14,852 nt of DNA from Monoraphidium neglectum (GCF_000611645.1 NW_014012475.1:1-14852), one strand, 5' to 3'; shown: positions 1 through 8,416, counted from the stretch's first letter. Notes: a model not told the origin generated them from the sequence alone. Made by a program: numbers and translations.

Positions 1-6
1 CCTCAC

Positions 7-865
7 CCCCTCTGCGTACTCCTGCAGCAGGTAGACCTTGTCACAGTCCTCAAAGGCCGCATACAGACCAATGACATGAGGGTGGTCCAGCTGGGAGTGG
101 ATGAAGATCTCACGCGCCACCTGGGAGGGGTGCAATCCGTGTGTGTATGTGTGTGTGTGTGTGTGTGCGCGCGTGCACGCGTGTGTGCGCGCGGACGGTC
201 CCGCACTGACGGGGTATTGCCCAACCTGCGGCACACACGCTGCTGCTGGGCCGCAACGCCGCGCGGCCTCCCGCGCTTCAACACCCACCCCACGCCGCGC
301 GGCCCCGCCTGCATGCACCGCTGCCAAGATTCCGAGCCAGGCCAAACCCATCAGCCCATCCAACCACACTCCAGAGCCACACGCCCACACACACGCTCAG
401 TCCCGCGCCTCGCCTGGCGCCTGTTGAGCGGCGAGAGCTTGCGCTTGCGGTACGTCTTTATGGCCAGGGGGGCGCTGGTCTTCTTGCAAAACGCATACCA
501 AACGGTGGACGCGTTGCCGGTGCCAATCTCCTTAACCAACACAAAGTCTCGGATGTGCCTGTTGGGGGGAACACAGGGGGGGTGGGCGTCGAGCGCGGGT
601 GTACGTGTGTATGGGGGGGGGTTTTGGGTGGGAGGGGTGCGGAAACGATGGGGGCCTGACGGCAGGGGCTGCAGCTGAGGGGTGCGCAAAGCCGGCCGGG
701 CCCAGACAAAGGGGGCTGGCGGCGGCGCGACGAGAGCCCCGCAGACCAGGGCTCCGCCAAGCGCGCAGCTACGGCCGGCGCCGTCGCGGCGGCGCGGGGG
801 CGCGCCGGGCGCCGCCTGTTGCGAGCCAGGGCGGGGGCGACTCACCAGTCGCGCCGCTGCCGCAT
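7..865 (-). CDS. Aurora-like Ser/Thr protein kinase, N-terminal part (3' end outside window)
   Basis: Three coding exons read on the minus strand: 865-846 (20 nt), 558-414 and 120-7. They join in phase (2, then 0) into 93 residues of a kinase N-lobe. The join across intron 1 makes a Trp that leads into HIRDFVLVKEIG, as expected just before the first kinase strand. The glycine loop is GTGNASTV (residues 19-26), with Ser where many kinases have the third Gly. The ATP lysine is in LAIK (Lys41), the alpha-C glutamate in VAREIF (Glu59), and the hinge is LLQEYAEG. The YRKRKL, LNRRQ and LYAAFED segments resemble, as I recall the family, algal Aurora-like kinases (ALK/CALK) rather than animal Aurora; this was not searched. 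Donors are GTGAGT, GCGAGG (a GC-AG intron) and GTGAGG at the window edge. The start ATG at 865 follows CACC. The catalytic loop and DFG lie outside. CALK-type kinases act in flagellar and cell-cycle control; that role is inferred. Kinase identity is firm, subfamily moderate. Confidence 0.85.
121..413 (-). other. GC-AG intron of the kinase gene, carrying a CA repeat
   Basis: The donor reads CAG|GCGAGG and the acceptor CTCCCAG|GTGGCG on the minus strand. Splicing here is in phase 0 and joins LNRRQ to VAREIF exactly where a kinase runs from the Lys-containing strand into the alpha-C helix. No GT donor at that point gives a better join. The acceptor-proximal part holds an alternating purine-pyrimidine tract (139-193 on the plus strand, mainly GT/GC), so the transcript carries CA repeats starting within about 20 nt of the acceptor. 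Confidence 0.7.
139..193. repeat. GT/CA microsatellite with GC-alternating flank
   Basis: Nearly uninterrupted alternating GT from 139 to 167, continuing as mixed GC/GT/CA alternation to 193. It lies inside the kinase intron. Alternating purine-pyrimidine runs of this length can adopt Z-DNA; that is known of such sequences, not shown here. Confidence 0.9.
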
Positions 866-1244
866 GGTGAGGGGGCACCTGTCTGTGACAGCCAGAACGC
901 GCGTGCCAGCCCTAGAGAGCGCAAGGGTCCAGCACGGGCCGACGGGGCGGGGCGGGGCGCGGCGGGGGTTGGCGTCAGTGGCGGGCGCGGGCCGGCGGGG
1001 TGCTCGCGCCGCAGCGGATTGCTAGGGGGCGGTGGGGGCGGCTGCGGATGGCCCCACGGGTGGCCTGGGAGGGGGCCTGCGATGAGGGCGGGGCGCCCGC
1101 CGCGCTGCGCCTGCCGTGCTGACGGCAAGAGGGTGGGGTGCGCCCCGCGCGGCGAGGGGTTCGGCCAGCCACGCCCTCGGGGCAACTCGGGGCCGCCGCA
1201 ACGCGGGCGCCGCGCCTCCCCTTGCCGCCGCCGCGCTCGCCGGC

Positions 1245-1296
1245 GCCCGGGCCTCGCGCCCGGGCCTCGCGCCCGGGCCTCGCGCCCGGGCCTCGC
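1245..1296. repeat. Tandem repeat, four perfect copies of a 13-bp GC-rich unit
   Basis: The unit GCCCGGGCCTCGC occurs four times head to tail at 1245-1257, 1258-1270, 1271-1283 and 1284-1296 without a mismatch. Each copy contains the palindrome GCCCGGGC. The array sits in the GC-rich upstream region between two divergent genes. Confidence 0.95.
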
Positions 1297-1649
1297 GCCA
1301 GCTCGGCCCCTGGCGGGCGGCAGTGTAAGCCACGCACGTGCGCGGCGCGCCGCCCGGGCGCCTGGGGCCCTGGCGTCGGCTGCCCAGATCGTGAGGCACT
1401 GCGCCCGCCTGCCTGCCACACGGCTGCTCACCCCAGCGCGTCGCTGCAGTCGACCACCTCCGGCACCCATAGCCCCGTCGGAAAGACGCCGCCTGCGTCC
1501 GCGGGGCGGCGCGGGCCAGGGACCGGGTGACGCGTGCGCTCGCGCTGGGGGGTCGCCCGACTTCCTTGTCTGCCCCAGGCGCCGATCGCGTGCGCGGCCG
1601 CGGCGGTGGCCCCTGCGCGTGGCGCTGCTGCCGCAGGGCCCAGAGACCC

Positions 1650-1660
1650 ATAATATATCG
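1650..1660 (+). promoter_or_regulatory. TATA-like element upstream of the polyQ gene
   Basis: ATAATATATCG is the only clear AT-rich element at the right edge of the GC-rich region. It lies about 130 bp before the candidate 5' UTR donor at 1784. Position and composition fit a core promoter of the plus-strand unit, but no transcription start is visible. Confidence 0.25.
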
Positions 1661-1783
1661 CATGTCCAATGAGGTATTGTAGCGCTGGCTTCAATAGGGC
1701 CACACCGCTGCCACGCGCAACGACGAGCCCGTCCCTATCGGCCGGCTGGCATCGCACCCGACAACAAGTCCATTGCTTCTCAG

Positions 1784-2517
1784 GGTGAGTCGCTGTATCC
1801 CTGCGGGCAGCCCCTCATTCCTGGGTCTCCTCCATCATTGATGGGGTGGGCCGCTCAAGACCTTGCTCATGATGTCAGCGACGGGTACCCTGAACTTGTA
1901 CATTGAAGCCTTGAAGCATACACAGTCCCAACTACCAGATCTTCCGGATAAGTAAGCCGGTGACCCAGGTGCTGCGAACGCATATCTATTGCAGAGCACG
2001 CGATGAGTGCGTACGAATGATAAGCGACCTAAAATTGCCACGGATCGTCCCCATACAGGTGAGTCCGTGCCTGGTCATTGCCACGCCTTTCGGGTGGAGA
2101 ACGACCCACTCGGTGTTGACCGTGGCGGGGAGCAACGCGTCAGCAGGACGCCGTGCAGGCCCTACAGTTATCTTCAACATTTATTAAGAAGCCTGGCCCT
2201 CCAGGAAGCGGCCATCTCTTGGCTGCAGCTGCGGTCCCCGCCACATCCAAATTGCTGCCTGGCGACACACAACCGCTCTTTGGCCTCCGCACCGCCACAC
2301 TGCACCTTAGGCACCATCAAATTCTACTCCGCTGGACAGGTGCGTAACTGCACTTGACCTGGGCACCGAGCCATCGGCTCCGCGCAACATCGAAGCTGAT
2401 GATGCTGCGCCCGCCCCCGCAGCTCCCGGACCCCCTCCCTCCGGGCGGCGCAGGCCAACGGCTTGGCCGACGACCAACGAGCCGACCACCCGTCTGCCCC
2501 TCTTATTGCCGTTCCAG
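1784..2517 (+). other. Probable spliced 5' UTR of the polyQ gene
   Basis: Strong donors occur at 1784 (CAG|GTGAGT), 2059 (CAG|GTGAGT) and 2340 (CAG|GTGCGT). Acceptor candidates are near 1969, at 2158 or 2167, and at 2517 (GTTCCAG). Together they suggest two or three small exons (about 1970-2058, about 2159-2339, and from 2518) leading to the coding ATG at 2557. The exon from 2518 has an in-frame TAG before the ATG, so these exons are read as untranslated. A five-codon upstream ORF (2003-2020) lies in the second exon. The 1970-2058 piece is also open in one frame, so a separate coding role is not excluded. Confidence 0.35.
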
Positions 2518-2556
2518 GAAGCTCACTAGCCAGCAGCGCCGCGGCCGGCAGCCACC

Positions 2557-4433
2557 ATGTCGTCCGACGGCCCGGCCGCCTCGGCGCCCGGCGCCCTGGC
2601 CAGGTGGGCCGGACGTATCGGCTCGCACTCCGCCAAGCAGAAGCAGCTGCAGCGCGCGGGCCCGGGGTCCCTGCAGGGCGCCAGCGCGGGCAGCACGGTC
2701 GGCAAGGAACGCTTCGGCCTCGACTCAGTCCTGAGGCGCAGCGCCAGCAGCAAGCCAGCCCTGCAGCCGCAGCCTCAGGCCACGGCCCAGGCGGAGCCGC
2801 CGCAGCCGCGGCCACGGCGCACGGCGGAGGGCCCGGGTCCAGGCGGGCCCGAGAGCCCTGCCAGCGCGCCGACATCGCCGGCGAGCAGCGTCAAGGGGGT
2901 GTCCCACTCGGCCGCACTTGACGCGGCGGAGCGCTTCGCCAGGGTGGCGTTGCAACCTCAAACCGCACAGGGCGGCCCTCGCCAGGTGTGAAATGGGGGC
3001 TGGCTTGCGACAGCATCCCCCGTGCGCCCCTTGCTCAATAAACCGGCCTTGCACGCATGCAAGCCCCTGAAAACTCCACAAGCCAGCGCACGCGTGAGTG
3101 CCTCCGCGCTTCGTCACCGCTAACCGCCTGACGTCCGCCGCTTCCGTGGCCGACACCGCTGACCTGTCATCTGCCGCGATCGCCCGCCCAGCCGCCGCCC
3201 TCCCCAGGCGTCGCCCCAGACAGCCCCATATTTAAGAGGCACCCCTCCCGGCGCAGCAGCGGGCTCTCCAGGGCCCCCAGCGGCGCCATGTCAACTCGCG
3301 CCTCGGACAGCGGCTCTGTCGCCACCGTGGCGTCCACCCCTGCATACAAACCCAGGCTCAGCCGCAGCTCGAGCGTGGCCGCACAGCCACCCCTCGACCG
3401 CGAAAGCGGCGGCGCGGGCGCGTCCTCCTGCCCCATCTTCAAGGTGGGCCGCCGCCACATTGGCAAGCAGCCAGCTCCTTGCCAATGATGGGCGTTTTGT
3501 GCCTGCATGACTGTGCGCCGATGCGCACCGGCGGCGCGGCTCGCGTGCGCGCTGGGCTGGAAACTGGCACCCAACTGCTTACATGTTACAAATTCGCACA
3601 TCCTGGCGCACCTTCTGGCCCAACAAATCCTTGATTATGCAACGGCACACTCAGGAACAGCCGCCGATGGGCTGGCGGCAGCTCAGCCGGACCGCCAGCG
3701 CCAGCAGCGCCGCCAGCGTCAGCGCCGGCGCTGGCGTGGCGAGGATCCCGCAGAGTGCTGCGCCTGCTGCCAGCAGCTGGCGGGAGCCGCGGGCGCCGAT
3801 CGAGGAGGAGGATGGCGCCTCCGCAGTGACGCAGGACCGCCAGAGCGCCCCTGCGAAAGCGCAGGATCGGGCAGGCCAGCCGCCGCCGCCGCAACAGCAG
3901 CAGCAGCCGCCGCGGCCGCCCTTGCCTCGCCAGGCGCCCCCCTCGCCAGGCGGCGCCGCCGCCCTGTGCCAGGCCCCGCCATCACCTTACACGCAGTCGC
4001 CGCACAGCCAGCTGGCGCACCGCCAGGCGCTGCCCGCGCCCGCACCCAGCCAGGAAGCATCAGCTTCTCAGCAGGCGCCGCAGCCGCTCTACCAGGGGCC
4101 CCACTCCCCGCACCAGGCGCGGGCCTCCTCCAGGGCCCTGCTATCGCCTGAGCCGCTGATCGCGCCACCACTGCAGACTAATTCACAGCCCCATTGGCAC
4201 CCGCACGCGTCGCCTCAGCCCCAAAATGCCCGCTCTCAGCCGCGGGTGCGCCAGCAGCAGTACCAGACACCTTCCCCGTCCCCGTCGCCGCCGCAGCATC
4301 AACAGCGCTGGCGACAGCAGCCGCCTCCACCCGTCGCGCTGCCCGGCTTGCCGTCGCCAACACAGCCGGCGCAGGACTTCCGATCGCGCCAGCAGCAAGC
4401 GTCACCGATGCTTCTGCCATCCCCGCTGCCGGC

Positions 4434-4502
<69 letters not shown>

Positions 4503-4629
4503 CCCGCAGCAGCACCCGCAGCAGCACCCGCAGCAGCACCCGCAGCAGCAGCACCCGCCGCGGCGCCAGTGCAGCGGTGCGCTTGGGCAACTTGCAGTGG
4601 GTCCAACCGCACTTGCCCCGGCAAGTGCC

Positions 4630-4704
<75 letters not shown>

Positions 4705-5217
4705 CAACAGCAGCAAAGCACTGCGGGGCCACCCCGCAGCAGATGGTGGCTGCGCATGCTGCTTGCCAGCGGTGTCGTCGTGGCGGCAACAGCTGTGTTG
4801 CAGCAGCCGAGAGTAAGGAGTCATGCCACCAAAGCCGCGGCAGTAGCCCGATACAGAGCAGCGATGGTGGCCGCTGCGGCACATCAGCAAGCGGCGGCTG
4901 CGAGTGCCGCCATGGCGGGCAGGGGGGCGGCGGCGACAGGCGCAGCGGGATGCGCGGTGGGGATGGCGCGCCGTGGGGCTGCCTCGGCAGCCAAGAGGGC
5001 GCGGCGCGGGGCCGCGGTCGCCGCTGGCGCGGCGCGACACAGGGCCGTTATCATGGCCGGCGCCGCCCGGCTTCATGGGGGTGCCGCAGCTCAGCGGGCA
5101 GGGCCACTGGCGCAGCGCGCGGGACGATTTGCTGCAAGGGCGGCGCGCGGCGCGTCCCGCGTTGTTGCGGGTGTATCGGATCGCGTGAAGGCTAGAGTCA
5201 GCAAAAAATCAACTTGA
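2557..5217 (+). CDS. Ser/Pro/Gln-rich protein with two polyQ tracts and one predicted membrane helix
   Basis: I do not recognise the family. The model has exons 2557-2985, 3192-3443 and 3655-5217, both introns in phase 0, giving 747 residues. The start GCCACCATG is a strong eukaryotic context, with an in-frame TAG upstream in the same exon. Donors are CAG|GTGTGA and AAG|GTGGGC; acceptors are CGCCCAG and CACTCAG. Residues 1-480 are low-complexity Ser/Pro/Gln/Ala with basic patches (LRRSAS, SRRSSG) that could be phosphorylation sites. PolyQ of 22 (about 488-509) is followed by four HPQQ repeats; polyQ of 29 spans about 553-581. A hydrophobic segment (about 593-610) after RWWLR looks like a membrane anchor, and the last 135 residues are Ala/Arg/Gly-rich, ending VSKKST. 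The motif PIFK-x9-LSR occurs twice, the second copy spanning the exon 2/3 junction, which supports that splice. The exact acceptors are hand-picked. Confidence 0.6.
4435..4500 (+). repeat. Pure CAG repeat, 22 units (polyQ)
   Basis: Twenty-two uninterrupted CAG triplets, in frame as glutamine in the 747-residue protein. Other frames read poly-Ser and poly-Ala, and the opposite strand poly-Cys, poly-Leu and poly-Ala, but those frames lack support from flanking splicing. Confidence 0.95.
4501..4548 (+). repeat. 12-bp tandem repeat, four copies (HPQQ)
   Basis: Four perfect copies of CACCCGCAGCAG follow the pure CAG run directly and encode His-Pro-Gln-Gln four times. The unit could have arisen from the CAG array by point changes followed by unit duplication. 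Confidence 0.95.
4630..4716 (+). repeat. CAG/CAA repeat, 29 units (polyQ)
   Basis: Twenty-nine glutamine codons with scattered CAA interruptions, unlike the pure CAG run about 130 bp upstream. Synonymous CAA interruptions keep the protein tract while reducing repeat slippage, which suggests the glutamine tract itself is maintained. Confidence 0.95.
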
Positions 5218-5525
5218 AGAACTGACAATCATGTGGGACGCTTGGCCTTCTCCTGCCATATTTGATGCTGCCGGTCCTTGGTCGGCCTTTTCGACGGTCA
5301 TCGGCACGCGCGTCCCTCTGAGCCCCCTCCCGTTGGTGGTCTTGCCCGAGTCTTCAGAGCCGCGCACTGTTGTTATGACCATCCAGGGCAAACGTCGTGT
5401 GCCCCCATCCGGACATGAGCTAGTATATTCTCAGCCCAATTCAGAGCGCCCCGTGATTGTGCTGGCATGCTGCAGACGCCTTGCTCGAAGCCTGACAGCA
5501 AGGCAGGGGGTGAGGGATGGCGCTT

Positions 5526-5530
5526 TGTAA
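5526..5530 (+). terminator. TGTAA polyadenylation-type signal
   Basis: TGTAA is the usual polyadenylation signal of green algae. This copy lies about 310 bp after the stop codon of the polyQ gene, a reasonable 3' UTR length. The five-base motif is weak alone; its position gives it value. Confidence 0.4.
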
Positions 5531-5715
5531 CATCCACATGTCCCCCCCCCCGCCCCAAACATTCGCACACTGAACTTCAAGTTATACAGACACAGCTACA
5601 CACATGTGCGCGCGTACGACCAATGCGCATCCAAATTTGGTGGAATTGTTCTTTGAGTCTCATGGCATCATTTCATGAAGCCAGCCACAGCATCGCGCAA
5701 CTTTCCGGCCCACTT

Positions 5716-5797
5716 TTGGCACCGTGTTCACCCACTGTAGTGGGTGGTGATTCACCTTGGCACTGCGTTCACCCGCATCACTGGCTGGTGAGTGACC
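5716..5797. repeat. Degenerate 41-bp tandem dimer
   Basis: Two adjacent 41-bp units (5716-5756 and 5757-5797) match at 31 of 41 positions without gaps. Both begin TTGGCAC, share GTTCACCC in the middle and end in ACC. Unit 1 contains an inverted repeat, CCCACTGTAGTGGG. No reading frame accounts for the repeat. Confidence 0.75.
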
Positions 5798-6660
5798 TTC
5801 ATTGAAAGGGGATAAGGTACACATACATCCTGGGAAGCAGGGATGGGCGTGGATGCGGAGTGGGACCGCGAAACCTGGCGGCCTGAAGCATGAGTGCTTG
5901 CAATGACACAAAGCAGGGCCATTCCCCACAGACCCTTTCGTACCTCTCTAGCACTCCCTATAAAGCATGATATACTTATGCCGCGACCCTGGACCACCTC
6001 CTTCCACCGCATGCTTCTTGGTTGGCGGCAACAGCGCCTGCGCCCGTCTAGCGGTTGCTCATTCGTCAGCCGCCCCAGTCCGCCAAGCGCACCGCGTAAC
6101 TGCTACAGGCGCCTTCGTCCCAAGTCCCTGTGGAAAATACGCTAATGCCAGAAGCCAAAGTTATACATCTATGGGACCTGGTGCAGCCTTCAGGTCTAGC
6201 AGGGGTTGCGCCGCAACTCAACTCGGTGGGCTTCCACGCCTCCCTGCATTGTGATGGTGTTTGCGATTGATCGCCCTCGATGATCTTACACATACCAGAG
6301 CTTCACTATATCTTCTCATGACACGGCTGGCGCGTGGATTAATTACAGTCATGAACATCATCGCCCAGTAGATCACCCTGCACAGCGAATCCGGCTGGGC
6401 TTGCAAGGCCTTGGCAAATTCATCAATCGCGTCATCATCGACGGGGTCGTCGCAAGCAGCGCGAGTGCGTGATTTCGCCCGTGTTGTGATCCCCTTCGTG
6501 AACGCACGTTCTTGTCGGAAGTCGGTTTCGCCAAGAGCAATACAATATGGCGCTACTTAGGGTGCCGCCTGTTGCCCGACAAGGTGCGGGTGATTTGGTC
6601 AGGCTGCGTGTCTGGGGCCCAGCAATTGTGCCAGGAGCCCTGCACGCCGGATGTCTGTCC

Positions 6661-6674
6661 CTATATTATTTAAG
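6661..6674 (+). promoter_or_regulatory. TATA-like element upstream of the DUF3110 gene
   Basis: CTATATTATTTAAG lies about 60-70 bp before the proposed ATG at 6731, in a locally AT-rich stretch that contrasts with the GC-rich gene. Spacing fits a core promoter with a short 5' UTR. Confidence 0.35.
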
Positions 6675-6730
6675 GCGCTATCAATATTAGGTTGCTTCCT
6701 GGCCTTGTTCACGCTGACTACGTGGCTGCA

Positions 6731-6862
6731 ATGCGCCTGCTCCGGTCTGCTGTGCTCATGCTGCTCGTGCTGTGGGATCTGACTGTTTGTGCGGACGATG
6801 CTGCCGGCCCCTGATCGTCCTTATGAATGCCCTTGATACAAACGCACATGCTTGCGTACACA

Positions 6863-6906
<44 letters not shown>

Positions 6907-8416
6907 CTCTCTCTCTCATGCGCAATGTACACCTGCACAACACAGGCGCCTTCCGTGCCACCAAGGTTCACCGCCAGACGGTGGCCATCGCGGCCTCCGC
7001 TGGCTGGCGAGGCGCTAGCAGCTTCGGCGCTTGCGGCGCCCCTTGCGGCTCTCACACTGGCAGCAGCACCTGCAGCGGTGTCAGCAGCCAATTGTGCCAG
7101 CTTGGCAGTGGTCTTGACGCCATCGATGCCGAGTGGGCCGCGCTTCGAAAACATGGCGTGGGGCTGGCTGGCCAGTACGGAGCCACCACCTGCCACCCAT
7201 TGGCTGGTCCCTCGACGCTGTGGGACGAGGCCGCATCACCGGCGGCGGGCGCAACCGACGAGGTAGGGCCCGGGGCGGGGCGCCTGCGCGGGCCCCTTGA
7301 CTGCCAACCGCCTGGCTGCGCTCCGCGTCGCGATGCTGCAGTCAAGCCTGCAGCCCACATGCGAGGCCTTGCCCGCCATGGCATGCCAACGCCCCCCCCC
7401 CCCTTACACACACACACACACACACACACAACCTTTCTCTCACTCTCTCTCTTCTCTCTCTCTCTCTGGCACATGCTGCCCATCCTTCCTCGTCCGGCTC
7501 AAAAGGTGTACGTGCTCATGTTCAGCGCCGCCGGCGCAGGGAGCGTACGTACGGCCAGCGCAGAAGGCACATATCCCTGCGCAGACGACATGCAGGGTGG
7601 CGCCGAGGGCGTGTACAGCGTTGTGGTGCCGAGCGAGGGCGAAGGGTCGCCTCGTGACACGATCCTGGCCTTTGAAAGTCGCGTCGACGCGGAGCGCTTC
7701 TGCGGTGGGTGCTTGGGAGGCCATGAGCACCGTTCGTGCCCACTTGGTCTTTGTGCATGAGTACCAGAGCTGGTGATGCGCGCTTGTGCGAACGAATGAC
7801 TGTTGGTTTCAAGCTATCTCGTGGTCGCACTTACTCACACCCATGGACTTGTACACACCCACACATGCATGCCCAGCTCTGGTGGAGGCAGCCATGGATC
7901 TGCCCAGCCCCGTCGTCTGCCCTGTGGCCCCCCGCGACCTCGCCTTGTTCTGCTGCGAGCACGGCCATGATTGCTGTATTGAGCCAAGCGGCACGCAGCT
8001 TGTGCCGCCGAACGGGCCCTGGCTGCCCATGACCACATGGGAGCGAGCACTGCGGCTCAGGTGCGTGCCCGCACGGCTCTGCTAGGAGGCTCCTCTAGAT
8101 GCAAGGGCTGAGTAGCAAAATGTGAGTGCGGCAACGTCCGCCTCCTGGGTCCGCCGCCCGCTTGACGCAGGAATGCTAGCAAGCCCCCTCTCCAGCCATG
8201 CTCAACCCTGCTTGCTGCAAACGTCGCTCCCCTCTCAGGCAAGGCACTGGGTTCCGTGTGCTCTCAGAGGAGCCCCAGGCGCACGCAGTGCCAGCCCGGC
8301 CCCCCTCGGGGCCGCCCGTGACGGCTGCGCCAGCACGTGCGAGCGTGCTCGCCATCCTGGACGCGATGCTGCCGCCACCTGGCGCAGGCCCCGCCGGGGC
8401 CGACAGGCTGCCATAA
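6731..8416 (+). CDS. DUF3110-family protein, probably plastid-associated
   Basis: Five exons, 6731-6788, 6946-7262, 7506-7704, 7877-8060 and 8239-8416, with phases 1, 0, 1, 2, give 311 residues. The core (about 126-253) matches the DUF3110 pattern as I know it from plants and cyanobacteria: VYVLMF, then EGVYSVVVP, DTILAFESRVDAERF, LVEAAMDLPSP and WERALRLR. Exon joins fall inside conserved stretches and keep frame, which supports them strongly. Donors are GTGCGG, GTAGGG, GTGGGT and GTGCGT; acceptors are CACAG, AAAAG, CCCAG and CTCAG. A 20-residue or so insert follows VYVLMF, Cys217, 218, 224 and 225 cluster with two His, and about 58 Pro/Ala-rich residues follow the domain. Exon 1 is hydrophobic and uncertain; an ATG at 6918 reading into exon 2 is the alternative start. 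Biochemical function is unknown for the family. Confidence 0.75.
6869..6917 (+). repeat. (CA)17 followed by a CT tract in intron 1 of the DUF3110 gene
   Basis: A perfect CA run at 6869-6902 is followed by a short A-rich spacer and a CT run to 6917. The proposed acceptor CACAG lies at 6945, so the repeat ends about 30-45 nt upstream of it in sense orientation. Confidence 0.9.
7392..7468 (+). repeat. Composite C12 / (CA)n / (CT)n tract in intron 2 of the DUF3110 gene
   Basis: Twelve C at 7392-7403, alternating AC at 7406-7432, and a CT-rich run at 7433-7468 lie in order before the acceptor at 7505. The whole unit is pyrimidine-biased on the sense strand and may serve as an extended polypyrimidine region. 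Confidence 0.9.

Larger units (their letters stand above)
866..1783. other. GC-rich divergent upstream region
   Basis: This stretch separates the minus-strand kinase start at 865 from the plus-strand transcription unit on its right. It is extremely GC-rich from about 900 to 1640. Several long open frames exist on both strands there, but they are Arg/Ala/Pro/Gly-rich with no recognisable domain, as expected when stop codons are rare. It probably contains the two promoters and the 5' UTRs. The right end (about 1670-1783) may be a non-coding first exon of the polyQ gene, because CTCAG|GTGAGT at 1783/1784 is a strong donor. Confidence 0.4.
5218..6730. other. Intergenic region between the polyQ gene and the DUF3110 gene
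   Basis: Contains the probable 3' UTR of the polyQ gene, with a TGTAA motif at 5526-5530, a poly-C run near 5542-5556, a degenerate 41-bp tandem dimer at 5716-5797, and a more AT-rich stretch at 6260-6720 leading to the next gene. Open frames here on either strand are short and lack recognisable features or consistent splice sites. I see no convincing gene. Confidence 0.5.

Noticed and set aside
599..1672. Long plus-strand open frame (357 codons) and overlapping minus-strand frames in the GC-rich upstream region
   Set aside because: All frames on both strands are open because stops are rare at this GC content. The peptides are Arg/Ala/Gly/Pro-rich with no domain, and the left end overlaps kinase exon 1 and its intron.
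2535..2551. 17-bp identity (AGCGCCGCGGCCGGCAG) shared with 10874-10890
   Set aside because: Built from common GC-rich words in two unrelated genes with no extended similarity on either side; most likely chance.
2463..2921. Overlapping frame through the first exon of the polyQ gene, and continuation of the 2159-2339 exon into it
   Set aside because: It would be in phase, but gives Arg/Gly/Gln-rich sequence without an ATG in good context. The frame starting GCCACCATG at 2557 has phase-consistent downstream exons.
4178..5076. Alternative frames over the CAG arrays reading poly-Ser, poly-Ala, poly-Cys or poly-Leu
   Set aside because: They are frame shadows of the repeat. Only the Gln frame joins in phase to the upstream exons and runs on to a stop with consistent composition.
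6756..7196. Minus-strand frame over DUF3110 exon 2 with an Ala-rich, natural-looking peptide
   Set aside because: It is antisense to an exon whose plus-strand frame joins in phase to the recognised domain, and it runs into a GT repeat upstream.
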